64,000 bases of DNA from Saxidomus purpurata. Taxonomy: Eukaryota; Mollusca; Bivalvia; Venerida; Veneridae. The DNA is taken from the NCBI GenBank assembly GCA_022818135.1, contig JAFMSR010000014.1:40133708-40197707 (forward strand). Reading direction: 5' to 3'. Under the pieces are notes generated by a model, which saw nothing but the letters and a program-made list of their open reading frames with translations, was not told where the DNA came from and searched no databases. Shown one piece after another: positions 12,371-24,439 of this stretch (position 1 is the first letter of the stretch; each line of letters begins with the position of its first letter). Position numbers and translations under genes: made by a program.

Positions 12371-13225
12371 AATAACTATGTTTCTCCTCCTAAGACATCG
12401 TTTTTTCGGAAATTTCCATATCATGTATTGTAGGTAGCATGAGCGATGCACGAAATTTGCCCGTTTAATATTTATTTATACTGAATTTATTTATTCTCGA
12501 TTGCAAAACAAATTCTTAGAACTTAAATTAATCGTTCTGGAGACTCATTTCCTATGAAATCAATCTCGAAGAGAAAGAGGCAGTGTGGAAATATGTTTGT
12601 CTTGCCTAAGGACACAGTTGCCGTGAAACTTATGGGGTGATCAAACCCGGGACCCTCCGACCCTGAGGCGGACGCGCTACCACTGCGCAACTGCGGCTCC
12701 ACTTGCTTGTTATATACGTGAATAGGAGAACGTGGTGCCCAACTTTGTAATGTTAAATATATTTAATAAAACTCAGAAGCGAGGGGTGATTCAGAAATAG
12801 AACGTTCCCTTCTATAAAGAGAAATATATCTGCGGGGATATAGGTATCTGGTGTTCTACTTCCAGCACACTTTTTAGAGATATATAATGTGTATCTAGTA
12901 TAAGTAATTAGACTTCTGCATTATACATGTGTTTAAAATTAACATTTCTTTGAGCAAATAGCAGCAGACCATTAAATGTAAATGCGTATACTTTGTAATA
13001 ACTGCTACACGATTAACGACTTTACAATCTTCGCATGTTTTCCTCCATATGTATTTTCAATATGCTGTTCAAGACGAATCAATACTAGTCTAACAGAACC
13101 TTCTTCTGAGTGGAAAACTCTTATATGAAATAATCAATAATTATTAAAGGAAATATTAACACTCTTACCTTAGACGATTTACAGTGAAAGTTATAAATCA
13201 GTTTTGATACACGTCTATACATTTA
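12371..13225. repeat. Block X', with SINE and 5' exon donor, at the edge of the 19.7 kb insert
   Basis: Near-identical to 434-1290, including the SINE. It carries the conserved donor at 13168-13169 (last inferred 5' exon base 13170). Homology stops at 13225. In copy C block Y would follow here; instead unrelated sequence begins. The inferred 5' non-coding exon of copy A is therefore cut off from its usual promoter side. Confidence 0.85.
12481..12702 (-). mobile_element. tRNA-derived SINE (duplicate of the 541-765 insertion)
   Basis: Same element at the same position within block X', ending at 12702 with gtggagccg on the minus strand. It is an orthologous insertion carried by the segmental duplication, not an independent transposition. 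Confidence 0.8.
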
Positions 13226-15396
13226 CCAAAACGGGATTTTAATTTCATGGTGTTTTCTTTAGAAAATCGCGAAAATGAGGCTAGGTTTTAAAACTGAACA
13301 TCTGAGTAAAAAGGGAGGGGGGGCTATGTGTAGGAAGACCCCCCCGCCTATAATCCGGGTGGTATTTTTACGACATTTTGCCATACGAGTTTATATGATT
13401 GTTGTAGGTCTAGTTTGATACAACACCAAACAGTTAAATTCTGAAAAAGCCGAAAATGGGTCAGTCAAAATGATTTCAGTTAGTACATGGTTGCTAAAGT
13501 TAAGAGTCAGATGCCTGATCTGACTGGTCAAAGAAGGCTGTTTTGTTACAAAGTGCAACCGCAAACAGAGATCAACACTAGTTTCTGCTTGGTCGTTTGT
13601 ATCGTATGTCAACAAAGGTTTAGCTACAGACCATTCTCATCTTGGAGAAGAGACAAAGAATTACACCATTGTTCAAGTACATGATGTTGTATAACTACGG
13701 CGACAGTCGTTTTATTTCGAGATGGGAATCGATTGTATTTTGAGAATAGCAGAGTGGAAAAGAGTGTTGACCCCGAGCTGGTTTTCTTCTCAAGCGATCG
13801 TGTAGATAAAAACTACTCATCGGAGATTTGAGTGATTGAACATTTTGTACAAGACATAGCCGTTGACTATTATTTGTGCGAAATTCTTGAAAAGAAATTG
13901 CTGTACAATGAATTATTTCTGTATGAACTTGACAATGCGAAATATGCTACGTTTCTCTGCAATAAAAGTCATCTATATTTGATATTCATTCCTATTTTTT
14001 ACAACCGACCCTTCCCAGAAACTCAACGTATTTCCCTAAGAGTAAAGTGATTGATTGTAAGCTGTTTTCTCTTTCATACAACAGGCCCGTTTAATTTCAA
14101 TCGAAAATCGAAAAGTAGTTGTATATTCATACATAACTTCACTGCATTTTGCCTTTTTATGACAAAGTACCTTAATTGTTGAATGTAAATGCTGTTTCAG
14201 TATGTTAGATTAACATGAGACCCCTTTTCAATGACTCGCTTAGGTACCCTAACTAAAACGATACCGTACGGTATAGGTTTTTACAGTCCGGTAAGCTCCC
14301 TTGGTGGGTTATCGCCATTTGCACATGAAAAGTATCGGCTGCGCGTCGGTCAGCAGAAATGTAAATTTAAACGTTGTTAGGATGCTGTAGGATAAAACTA
14401 GGAATACACAATGAAAGGTTAGTTCCTTTTCTGTCCGCGAAGGACATTTGGCTATTTTAAAACTGTTTTAACACTGCAAAATATTCTCCGAAAGACCCAT
14501 TGTATTTACACGGAAACAGCACGGGCAGAAATCTTGCATACCGTTTCGACTGGCCAACTTTGAGCGACTGTATTTCGTAAAGTACTATAGATAAAAAATA
14601 TCTGTTTAAGGACGAGAACTAGTGTATGTATAAGGATTGATTCAATGTAGGATTTGATTTCTTGCTGGTCTAGAATTTTTAGGGATCGACATTGAAAATG
14701 AGTGAAAACAGTCGGAAAATGGCGGATATTTTGACTCATTTTGACTCATTTTCAATCTCGATTTTTTTATTCATTCCGCGATGCAAAACTTTGAACCCGG
14801 TCTCATTCGACAGAGCAAACCTTGCTTGTTTCGGAATAAATTTACCAGAATTTTCGCTCAAGGCGAATGATGAAAATTTTTGACGGGATTTGGGCAGGGG
14901 TCTCAAAACGCGTGAAAACTGCTCGAAAATCATGAAATGGCCGGCTTTCAAAGGGTCGTAGTTTATTTGATTATGGACAGAAATGCCTGATCTTGGTCTC
15001 GTTCGATAGTAAAAACCTTCCTTGTTACGCTATTAATGTGTCATAGTAATCATCAAAGGAGAAAGACTGATATTTTGGGCTTAACTGCAACGAGGGTTGT
15101 ATACGCCATTGAGAACTATTCAGCTGAACCACGTGGTATATGCTGACGTCACACGATGCGCGTTTGGGCTTGTTCTCGAAAATGCAAATGGCCGGCGCTT
15201 GGCGAAGTGTTGAGAGATGTTGAGAGATGTTTTAGCAATATCTGTTGTATTTTAGGTCGAAAAAAGACAAAAAAGTGTTGAGAAATTGTGACCACGGTCT
15301 CTATGATGTATCCTAATTTGGCGACTTGTGTGAATCTGGCTGATTTGAACTGGCAAAGGATGAAAACCATGCTGGGTGGGGAAAATTCTAGAACAG
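13226..15396. other. Unique non-coding start of the 19.7 kb insert
   Basis: I see no gene. It holds a G-run/C-run hairpin (gggagggggggct ... acccccccgcc at about 13311-13348), a diverged tandem duplication of ~190 bp (ggtctcattcgacagagcaa near 14798 against ggtctcgttcgatagtaaaa near 14994), and a promoter-like pair of sites, CACGTG with TGACGTCA, at about 15131-15152. Open frames here are short and lack family signatures. Confidence 0.5.
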
Positions 15397-15947
15397 TAGA
15401 GTCAGTGTACCCGATTTCGCACAGGACGCGGTTTCGCACACCTTCTAGTTCTATGTAAATTCTGAATAAACTGTTGTTGATTTTGGCTTGTTTTTGTTTT
15501 ATTTTTATGGGATTTGGGTAGTTTCAGACGGAAATGACATCGGAAGGATCCAGTTTCCGAGTCTCGCTTTAAAAAAGCAGACGTAAACATAAACAAATCT
15601 TACCGAGGTCACTGGTTCAGTTGCAAAAATATTAAAAAAAATCAATACAAGTGGCAATTTTCACAACAGAAATGCAACAGTCATCTACTTCAATCTATAA
15701 TCCAGCGAATCTGCAAGTTTTTTCATGTTTGTTACGTAGAATAATGTGAAAAATCAGTTGTTTTTCTTGTTCTCCCAACATATAGCTGAACTTGATTTAG
15801 CATTTTTCATATTTTCGGATAGTGAAATATTTAATCGAGTAATTTCATTTACAGTGCAGGACAGCCCAGTGACTCTATGCTAAAGTTTTAGCTAAACTTT
15901 GTTACAAAATATTGATGTTTTGGAGTCTCTTCAGCATGTTAAAGCCA

Positions 15948-18900
15948 GGCCATCCTTAAAAAATTGTTTGTTTGCCCTAACGCGACCCAGAATTTTTTCA
16001 GTGGGTAGGTAGGTAGGTCTTTTTTTTTTTTTTTAATTTTTTTTTTTTTTGGATTTTCAGATGTTTTATAGATGTTGTATTAACTCGGTATTAACTCGGT
16101 ACATACAGTGACATGTATGTTGTATCTTAGATTAATAGATGACATATTGTACACTTAATATTTGCACCTTTCTTGTCTTAATATTTCTCTATTTCTTCTG
16201 TTGTATGTACCTATTGGCTATTAGCACCCCACTGTAGAATGCTATTAACCTGCATATCTGCATGGGTGGTGGTTTGCACATTACCATTTTAGCCATAAGC
16301 CAGGCTCCCAAAGTGCTTAACAAGGCTCATTCCAGAAGTGCTTTAATAGTGTTGTAAAATCATTCAAACCGTAAATTTGAAGAAATTATTAAGCTATAGA
16401 ATGTCAAACAACTCAGTGTCGGAGTGAGCCTTGTATTTGGACCTGTGGCCAGGTTAGGAACAGGTTCACATAAAAAATCTATAAAATTTGAACTTCAACA
16501 TAGGAAAATTAATTTGTAACACTGTAAAAATTTAATTTAATTATGCGAGAACTTACAAAATGTTCAGATAATATCAAATTGAGTGGAATTTTTTCATCTG
16601 ACATTGCCAGGTTTAACATTTAGTTCTGGCTTCCAAAACTCTAAATGCCGCTATTGTGGTATTTTGTTTTTCGTCAGGTGCAGCTTTAGAGTTTTGGATC
16701 AGTAGGGAAATATGGTCATGTTTAGGTCATATATTTATTAATTCATATTTTCAAACCAATTACGATGTTCTACAACCAATGTTGACTACAAAAACATCGA
16801 TTTTTCAAACATGAATCATTTTGTTTACATTTACAATGGACTTTCGTATGACGTAATCGCACTTATTTTTCATGTAGTTCAGAATGCTTGATATTTCCTT
16901 TTGATTAGTGTTTAGATGATATAAAGGACGAGTGTAAATATAAAATAGCATTTACCACTTTTTTTTTTAATTTGAAAACAAAATTACTTTATTTTCGACG
17001 CGGTACATAACCTGAAAGTGTTCGCGCCAAAACGCACGTGGTCATGTAAATAAATAAACTTTCCCTGATCGTGACCGCAATCGGAATCTTCGGCGATTTC
17101 CCGCAGATATCCTTTTCCAAAGGTTCGTGGGAATGGCCACGTGATAATTGTCAAATCGGCAAGATGGCTACCAATATGTGAAAATTCTGACCTGCTCGAA
17201 ACTTTCGTTTTGCTTTACGCTAAATAGATACAATTTGATGTTCAAATTTGGCAAGATTATAGTCCTATTAATAAAAGTATTTATTCTTTTCATTCATTTC
17301 TTATGAAATACTGAAATGCGAGCGTGTCAGATTTCTGACACGATTATTGGTACGATTTCCCTGCGGATTGAGCTTCAGCGTACACGTCAGGGGTGCGGAA
17401 TTCCTAGTCCGACACGCGTTTTTTCTGTCCAACTTGTCCGCGGACAAGTCAAAATTCGAGAAAAATGAAATGAATAATGTAAGACAGTCCAAAGTAATCC
17501 AGCCAGGAACCGCCCGATTTGTTTGCAGTTTTATGAAAACCAACATTAATACACCTGTAAAGGCGACCTGTTGAATCAAAATCCATTGAATTACAAAGTT
17601 CGAATCAGACGTATATTCGTTGAGAATCGCCGCTACTGTATACTATCATGGCGTTATGTTTTTTATTGTTTCAAAAAGAATTGAGTTATTTCTTATCAGA
17701 ATCTATTAAACTATTTATCACCTTTATGTTGACTTACAATATTTATTTCCATTTAAAGTAAGCTGTAATTGGTCCTTTAGCATTTGTCACCAGCGGTAGG
17801 TGTGGAAAATGTGGCCTGTCGTAAAGGGTGACGCAAAACTGTTTGCAAATCCAAGCTATGTGACACCACTGACTGAGTAATGTTTGTCAATTTGTGAATG
17901 CAAACAAATATTTATCAATTAACATTAAAAAAGTTCGAACTGTTCTTTATAAAACAAAACGCGGCGTTCCAGCGTGTTCGTGTTTTTGTCATTTATTGTT
18001 TCAGCAACTTTCAAAGTCAACGTTTTTGCAGTAATATTTATTTTAATGAATAACATTTGCCGAATAAATTATTTTAACTGCAACCTCCTCAATCATAAAA
18101 GATAAAGCTGCAGGTGTCACGAGATCAAAAAACACTCGCCGACGCTATATTGTACATGTGAGTTTTCTTTGATCTTCGAGAAGCACGTGGCATCAAAAAG
18201 ACCGAGATATTTGACAGTTCGAGACATGTAAAAGTAGCTCTAGACAATAGTCTGATAATTTTGGATTATAAAAATAATAGTTTGGAATAAATAATGTTAT
18301 GAGTAAGTTTTATTTTTGGTGATAAAATATATTGAACACGCTTTACAAAATGTACGTCGGTCGCCAAATCTTTTTGAATTAATATGCATACAACAGTGTG
18401 GACACATTTCTACTGAATATAATAAATCTGATATTTATTTCCCGTAAAACCCGTTAATTTACGTGTAAAACCACTCGGAGTGTCGCAAATACACTCCCGC
18501 GAAGTGCCGTAATATTTCTCCGTACTCCAAGTCACTTCAGGCACTCCCAAGCTCACTCGGAAGTCCGAGCTTTGCAGAATCCTCTAGACACGTACTGATA
18601 AGCATATAAAATAAAAATCTTAACCTGGTCCTTGTTTGTTTCACATAATTTGGTTTTAATGTTGAAATCTGGACAGGTGAATTTTGACCTCGGACAAGTG
18701 AATTTTTACATCTCACTCGTCCGCGGAAAAGTGAAAAAATAAAGGATTTCCACACCCCTGCACGTTCTGTCAAGCATAGTCGAGGATAACTGATTGGTAT
18801 TACTTACGAAAGAACTACAGAAAAGAAATGCCGGAAAGATGGAAAATGACAAAAACCGGAACGGTTTTTCTTGACGGCAGAAAAATTTTTTTTTGGCTTT

Positions 18901-18984
18901 CAGATCCAAAAAAAAAAAGTCAGTCGGGAGGATTTTCATCAGTCGGTCGCGTTAGGGCAAACAAACAATTTTTTAAGGATGGCC
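15948..18984. mobile_element. Middle nested DNA-transposon-like element with 40-bp TIRs and CCA flanks
   Basis: A 40-bp perfect inverted repeat starting GGCCATCCTTAAAAAATTG lies at 15948-15987 and 18945-18984, with weaker inverted similarity further inward through the poly-T and ttttttttgga stretches. The flanking bases are CCA on both sides (15945-15947 and 18985-18987), a possible 3-bp target duplication. GGC... ends and a 3-bp duplication recall PIF/Harbinger, but CCA is not their usual TWA. No transposase is visible. It contains the 17388-18760 element. Confidence 0.75.
17388..18760. mobile_element. Inner hAT-like non-autonomous element with 5-bp TSD
   Basis: The ends are CAGGGGTGCGGAATTCCT and, inverted, CAGGGGTGTGGAAATCCT. 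Subterminal repeats of tccgcggacaag type occur at both ends. The flanks are CACGT at 17383-17387 and 18761-18765, a 5-bp target-site duplication. CAGGGGTG-type termini are typical of hAT elements; most make 8-bp duplications, though 5-bp hAT-type groups are described. The 1373 bp hold no transposase frame. It is the youngest of the three nested insertions. Confidence 0.8.
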
Positions 18985-19641
18985 CCATTGTATAGATTTG
19001 CAGATGGTGACTATAGTGTGGTATTCCTTGTCGTCTATATATATACAAAATTGATAGAAAATGTGAAATGATATAAATTTTACAAGCTTTAAGATGTTAT
19101 TCCTTCTTTTTCATCAACTTGTTTTGCTAACTGATCCGTCGTTCTAAAAATAGCAGGGTGTGCGAAACCGGGTCCACTATTTAAGGTGAACCGGTCACAT
19201 TTTAGATGTTTATAATCGAGCGGACCAATGGTATGACGTCATTATAAAAGAAAGTGAAAGTAGAAAAAAATGTGAAAGAATGTTCATTTTTTATGATCAG
19301 TACAGTTCATGTTTTGATTCTTGAGCTCTTTTGTGTAAATAGTTAATTTTTCATGAAAAGTGTGCGAAATCGGGTACACTGACTCTAGAGGTGAGTGAAT
19401 TTATCCTGGACATGTTTCACGAAATATTGTCTGTTTCAGTGTTTGTAGTGACTGATTGTTTTTATCAAATGGTTGTATGCTAGAAAAAAAAACATGGACC
19501 ATGCTAAAATATTTGCTTGTCTACCCAGTTTACAACACATTCTGATTATCAATTCCAAATACTATAGCATATCCTTTCTTCTTGTATGTAGTTGTATCTT
19601 TTTACATTTGCAGGCTTACATTGTGGAGCAGATTTTCTGTG

Positions 19642-19663
19642 TTATTGTGTGTGTGTGTGTGTC
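19642..19663 (+). repeat. (GT)n microsatellite
   Basis: About nine GT dinucleotides in a row within otherwise unremarkable AT-rich sequence. Confidence 0.85.
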
Positions 19664-19699
19664 TAAATGAAAACTAGAGGATATAGAAAAAAACATGGT

Positions 19700-21260
19700 A
19701 GGCTCATTTCATTCATTGTGCAATATGGAGAAACCCATTGCATGTTATCTCACACCAAAGATCCCAACTTATCTCTCTGTTTGTGCAAAAAAGACTCTTG
19801 ATAGCAAATATGCCTGTTTACCAGACCAAACATTGTTCAATGATGGAAAATTGTTTAATGATTAATCAGATGATACAGTGCAAAATTTGTATGCTCTTGT
19901 TTACAGAGGTCTCAACAGCAGACAAAACTCATTAATTTTGCATAGTACAAGTCCTGACAGAAAACACTACCTTGTGGCACACCAAAATTGAACTTAATAT
20001 TCAGAGTGAAACAATTTTGTCTCAGCTGTTTTGTTCATGATGTAGGGAGATAAATGATGATTATTGTCTAATGTCTGTTTTATTGTTGCATCCAATATGC
20101 TCAGAGCACAAAAAGACTTTTCAAAATCAGTTTCAAACATGTACTTGAGAACAATTTGTAAGTATCCAATTGATGATACAGCAGTCATTCAAAACAAGAA
20201 ATCTCTGTATTTCAGATTGATGTTAAGCTGTTCAGACCCAGAAGATGTGTATAAAGATATGTTCTCTGCTTGAAGAAGGTATGATCAAACACTTTCATAT
20301 ATGTATGTATAATTTTCAGACAAGATGGAAATTAAGCCAAAGCCAAATTACAAGTTATGAATCACAACAAAATACTCTTGCTTACAAGGGTCTCAACAAC
20401 AGATGAAAGTGATTATTTTTCATTAATGTTTAATGTACAAGTCCTGACAAAAAACATCACCTTGAGGGACACCAATTTTCAAAGTGAAATATTTCAAACT
20501 GATATAAATGATCAGTCCCATGTCTCTCTTATTGTTGTATCTAGACTTATATGCTCAGAGCACAAAACAAATCTATTTGAAACATGTACCAATTGATTGT
20601 ACAGTTGTAGAAAGGAGAGATTGCATGATACACTATTGTCTATCTTGGTAAGGTGATTCTTTTGCCAAGAAGTCAATGTAATTTCAAAGCAGTTCATTGT
20701 AAACTCAAATGATACAGTGTAAATTTTGTTTCACAGTTATCTGATTTATGGAACTTTCTCCAACAGACCTCTGTATTTGTTTTTAGCAAGCCAAATTGAA
20801 ATTACAAGTGTGGGTTCACAACAAAACACTTGTTTTACAGGTTTAACAGGTATCTCACAGATGAAAATCCCAACATCAAGACAGATTTCATGCATACTGA
20901 CAGAAATGATACACAAAAGGTATGACCTATTTGATCTGTTATAAGCACTTTGTTCCTATTTGCTTTATCACAGAAATGATGCAAACTCATCATACATAAA
21001 TTTAGATAGAACACAGAGCCGTGAGCTACTCCAAAATTATCAGAAATAGCCTGACTCATTGTTTAATGATCTCACTATACAATAAATACAGTATACAGCA
21101 TGCAGCTTAACAATGGTTTTCTAATCATTTCAGATAGATGTGTCAAAATACAGGAATCAGGCATGACATATTACATCGCCCTGCGGCACACCAGGATGCA
21201 AAAATGAAATGATGATTTGTTTATACATTGTATACTGAAAAAATGTACAGACAAGAAAAA
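19700..21260 (-). repeat. Three to four diverged ~0.5 kb tandem units with a recurring GVPQG-like peptide on the minus strand
   Basis: Recurrent anchors on the plus strand are tacaagtcctgaca followed by accttgtggcacacc or accttgagggacacc (19951-19990, 20431-20480), with weaker forms at 21000-21030 and 21170-21195. A shared downstream module contains atgctcagagcacaaaa and aaacatgtac. Read on the minus strand the anchors give GVPQGSVF, GVPQGDVF, GVAHGSVF and GVPQGDV, which resembles the reverse-transcriptase GVPQGS motif. Stops interrupt every unit and no other RT motif is visible. It could be an expanded fragment of an old retroelement or simply a coincidence in a satellite. Confidence 0.4.
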
Positions 21261-21640
21261 CTTTGAAAGGTTGCCCCATAAAGTGGCCATGTGTTGTTGT
21301 TTTGTGGTGTTGTATGGAGTTATTCTCTTAAAAGGTTGTGAGAAACCAAAAGCCTGTCCTGTCATGCTAGTATTAAAACATTGCATGAATACTCTTGAGA
21401 AGCAAAGGTATACATCAAAACAACGCTTTTATGCAGTTAGCACAAGATCCACCTAGCCTAGGCAACAACTGAATCTGTCTTGCTAGTCAATGATCTGGAC
21501 TGGAGAGATGCATTTGTTTTACCATTTTCAGTTCTTTTGGACTGAAAGGCAAAACAGTTGCAACTTAATTGCAAAACATGCATACAAGTGTTGCTTATCA
21601 AAGTCTCGGGGGTATCTCATGCAATGACATTTTTGACCTG

Positions 21641-22060
21641 GCCATCTATCCCTGACGAAGTAAAGCAGTGTGAGCTTTGTGTTTTAAACATAGCCAAACG
21701 CGAGTGACTGCTTCTCATGGCTTAACTCGTTCTGAGAGACAGGCACTTGAGTTTAATGTATGGAGTTCCCTAAGTTCTGATCATATGTCCCTGACCAAGT
21801 AAGGCAGTGTGAGCTTCGTTTATCAAACAGAGCCAAACACGAGTGATTGCTTCTCATGGCTCAACTCGTTCTGAGAGACAGGCACTTTAGTTTAGTGTAT
21901 GGAGTTCCCAAAGTTCTGGCCATCTGACCCCAACAAAGTAAAGCAGTATGAGCTTCGTTTTTCAAACAGAGCCAAACACAAGTGAGTGCTTCTCATGGCT
22001 CAACTCGACCTGGGAGACAGACACTCGAGTTACTACACAGCGAACAGAGTCCCCAAGTCA
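21641..22060 (+). repeat. ~140-bp tandem repeat, three units
   Basis: Units carry agtaaagcagtgtgagctt, agccaaacacgagtga and cttctcatggctcaactcg. Starts are near 21651, 21790 and 21930. Divergence between units is roughly 10%. No coding potential. Confidence 0.8.
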
Positions 22061-22179
22061 TAAACTGAAATACATTAGGTTCAATTCAGAAATGTGTTTT
22101 TTTTAATTGCTTGCCAGGTTGCAAAACTAGGTATTGGACTATTCAGAGATGTTTGGCTTTCATCATTGTAAAAAATTGA

Positions 22180-22800
22180 TAGCTTCGAGTCTCGAGGGCG
22201 AACCCAATGATCTCTGAAATCAGTCGCATACACAGTTATGCTTCCGAGCTATTTACATCGTCCCAGCTAGTTATGCTGACAGACAAAAATTCAAATCTTA
22301 GGGGTGAACCCAATGCATTGGTAAAAATGGTCACATTCTCTGTTTAGCTCTCGAGCTGTTCACATCATCCCACCCACTTCATAATTGCATGGTAGATATT
22401 GAGCAAACTTGCCATCAATTTTCATCGTGTTGAAAAAGTTTCAAGCCTAAGGGGCGAACTCGATGTATCATTGAAAATGGTCACATAACCGTACTGACTT
22501 TCGAGCAGTAAACATTCCCCACCCACTTCGATTTTGCATTGAATAAATTGAGTAAGTTTGCTTTCTGTGATCCTTGGTTTTAAATCTTGGGGGCGAACCC
22601 AATGCATCATTGAAAATGGCAGCATAACCGTACTGACTTTCGAGCAGTAAACATTCCCCACCCACCTGAATTTTGCATTGAATAATCAGCTATAGATTTA
22701 TTTTGAATCTTGTGGGTGAACCCATTGCATTTGTGAAAATGGTCACATACTCTGTTTAGCTCTCGAACTGTTCACATCACCCCACCCATTCCACTATTTA
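22180..22800 (+). repeat. ~105-150-bp tandem repeat, five units
   Basis: Each unit contains gggcgaacccaatgcat, then gaaaatggtcacata and a ccccacccacttc block. Cores are near 22195, 22300, 22450, 22590 and 22712. Spacing varies through small indels. The overlapping open frames at 22422-22665 are artefacts of the repetition. Confidence 0.8.
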
Positions 22801-24106
22801 CATAGTGGAAATTTTGTGATCACTTGAGTGTACTGTGAAAAGTTCGTTGTTTCTCATGCTCCATTGATGCGAAAACATCAGTCCTGATAATGCTTTAATG
22901 TTTTGCAATTTATCAGCCGACAAGCTGAACATACTTCGAAAAGTTTTGACTCTAAAATTTGGTATTCATAAATCAGCCAAATGCGTTGTGTGTCTCACTG
23001 ACTTGTAGAAGAGATAGTAAATTCTAGGGTAGCTAGAAGTATGGAGGTGTCGTTAGACCGACTTAATGCTATGGTGAAGTGATGCACGAATTAGCATTAG
23101 GAACCGCTTCTGGCCATCATGAGACGCTGTAGGCTTGGAAAGGTAGGAGTGTCACCGTCTAGTAACAGGACCTGGCCCTAAAATGTCCGCGAAGATTACT
23201 AGATCGGGAATACAAACCAGCTCTGTATACCATATGTGTGCCTACCTATGACAAGCTTCTAGCGTTATCCAAGTAAAAACATCTACACCATACATAGAGA
23301 CACGCAAAGCCCCAAAACTTTATGAGAGTATACTTTTGTTAAGACGGTTTCCATCTAACATGACAGAAATAAAACGTTGCCAAATTTTATCTCTGCCTCA
23401 AACATGACAACATGACAAAATATATCAGTACTGTAGGGAAAGTAGCTCAATACCTAAGTATGAAAAGTACACTGTTGAGAAACTTTTCTCAAAAGGTGTC
23501 TAATTTAAATATGACAGATGGAAAAAAGTAACCAGTCCCTTCCAAGTATTTTTCTTGGGCTAATGGAAAAAACGGAAAACATCTCTCAATGACCAAATTT
23601 AACTTCTAACTCTATTCAATGCAATGTCATACACTGTAGAAATCAAGATTTTGCATCTTTTCTCCAATGTCAATGGAGGCAGCTTTTCAATGACAAATTG
23701 ACCTTAGAAGAAAATTCTTGTCATGATGGTTTTTGTCATGTTGTCATGGTAGATGTACTATATGAACATATATCATTGAGTCACTATGAAATTTTGTCTT
23801 GACTGGAATTTGGAGACAAGCTGTCCTGTCTCGAAAGCTGAATTTTCTCATTAATACATACAAGGATGAAATTCCATCTTGACTGAAATTTGGAGAAAAG
23901 CTTTCGAGTTTGCTCGATTTCAACAAAAATGACATAATGACAACTGGGAATTTTCTCCTTGATACAAATCAGCTTTGTATGTTTTATCGTCTAGCGAAAT
24001 ATACTTTAAGAACAGAGGAGAAAACAAAAACACGTCTGTTCACTAGGAAGGCCAAATTGGTTATGAGACCAAAGTTTAGGAAAAAAAAATAATTTTTCGC
24101 TCTGAC
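22801..24106. other. Non-coding stretch
   Basis: No gene is visible. A ~115-bp diverged tandem duplication lies at about 23785-23915 (gaaattttgtcttgactgga and gaaattccatcttgactgaa). The phrase gacacgcaaagcccc at about 23300 recurs at about 25185, hinting at internal duplication across the promoter region. Confidence 0.5.
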
Positions 24107-24240
24107 CATGTGACATTTTCTCCCTTCTGATTGGCTCTCTGACAATATTATTTTTCCGGCCAATCAGATTGCTGCGAAAAAATAATGGTCCCGCCCACAC
24201 GGGGTGGTATATAAGGCGCTGCACAAGCGGTTTCTTTGGA
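24107..24240 (+). promoter_or_regulatory. Strong RNA polymerase II core promoter (TATA, paired CCAAT boxes, GC box, E-box)
   Basis: In order: E-box CATGTG 24107-24112, inverted CCAAT box (ATTGG) 24130-24134, CCAAT 24160-24164, CCCGCCC 24190-24196 and TATATAAG 24208-24215. Transcription would start near 24235-24245 and run rightward. The spacing is textbook and unlike the surrounding AT-rich DNA. The first ATG downstream (about 24288) opens only a short frame; GAG/GTGACT at about 24255 could be a donor. The first substantial gene downstream on this strand is the RING gene at 25684, so this may drive it through a spliced leader. That link is an inference. Confidence 0.65.
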
Positions 24241-24439
24241 GTCACAAAACTTTCGAGGTGACTCCCTGTCAGTTTGGCAAAAAAACGATGTGTTTGGTCT
24301 ATGTTGTGCGAGGCTCCGCTCTCTTGCCCGTCGCATTATATTCGTGGCACTGTGCTTGCTGAGCTGTGGGTCGATTGTGCTTCGGCGAGTACATCGGATC
24401 ATTCACATCGTCTCAAAATTCAAACTCTTGAATGAAATT

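Larger units (their letters stand above)
15399..19385. mobile_element. Outer DNA-transposon-like element with 25-bp terminal inverted repeats
   Basis: A perfect 25-bp inverted repeat (starting GAGTCAGTGTACCCG) lies at 15399-15423 and 19361-19385, each flanked by TA (15397-15398 and 19386-19387), as for Tc1/mariner/pogo-type insertion. Next to the left TIR (15424-15441) and ~190 bp inside the right TIR (19157-19175) is a second related inverted pair (ggtttcgcacacc), so the ends look duplicated. No transposase frame is visible inside, so it is non-autonomous. It contains the 15948-18984 element. The superfamily is an inference. Confidence 0.6.
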
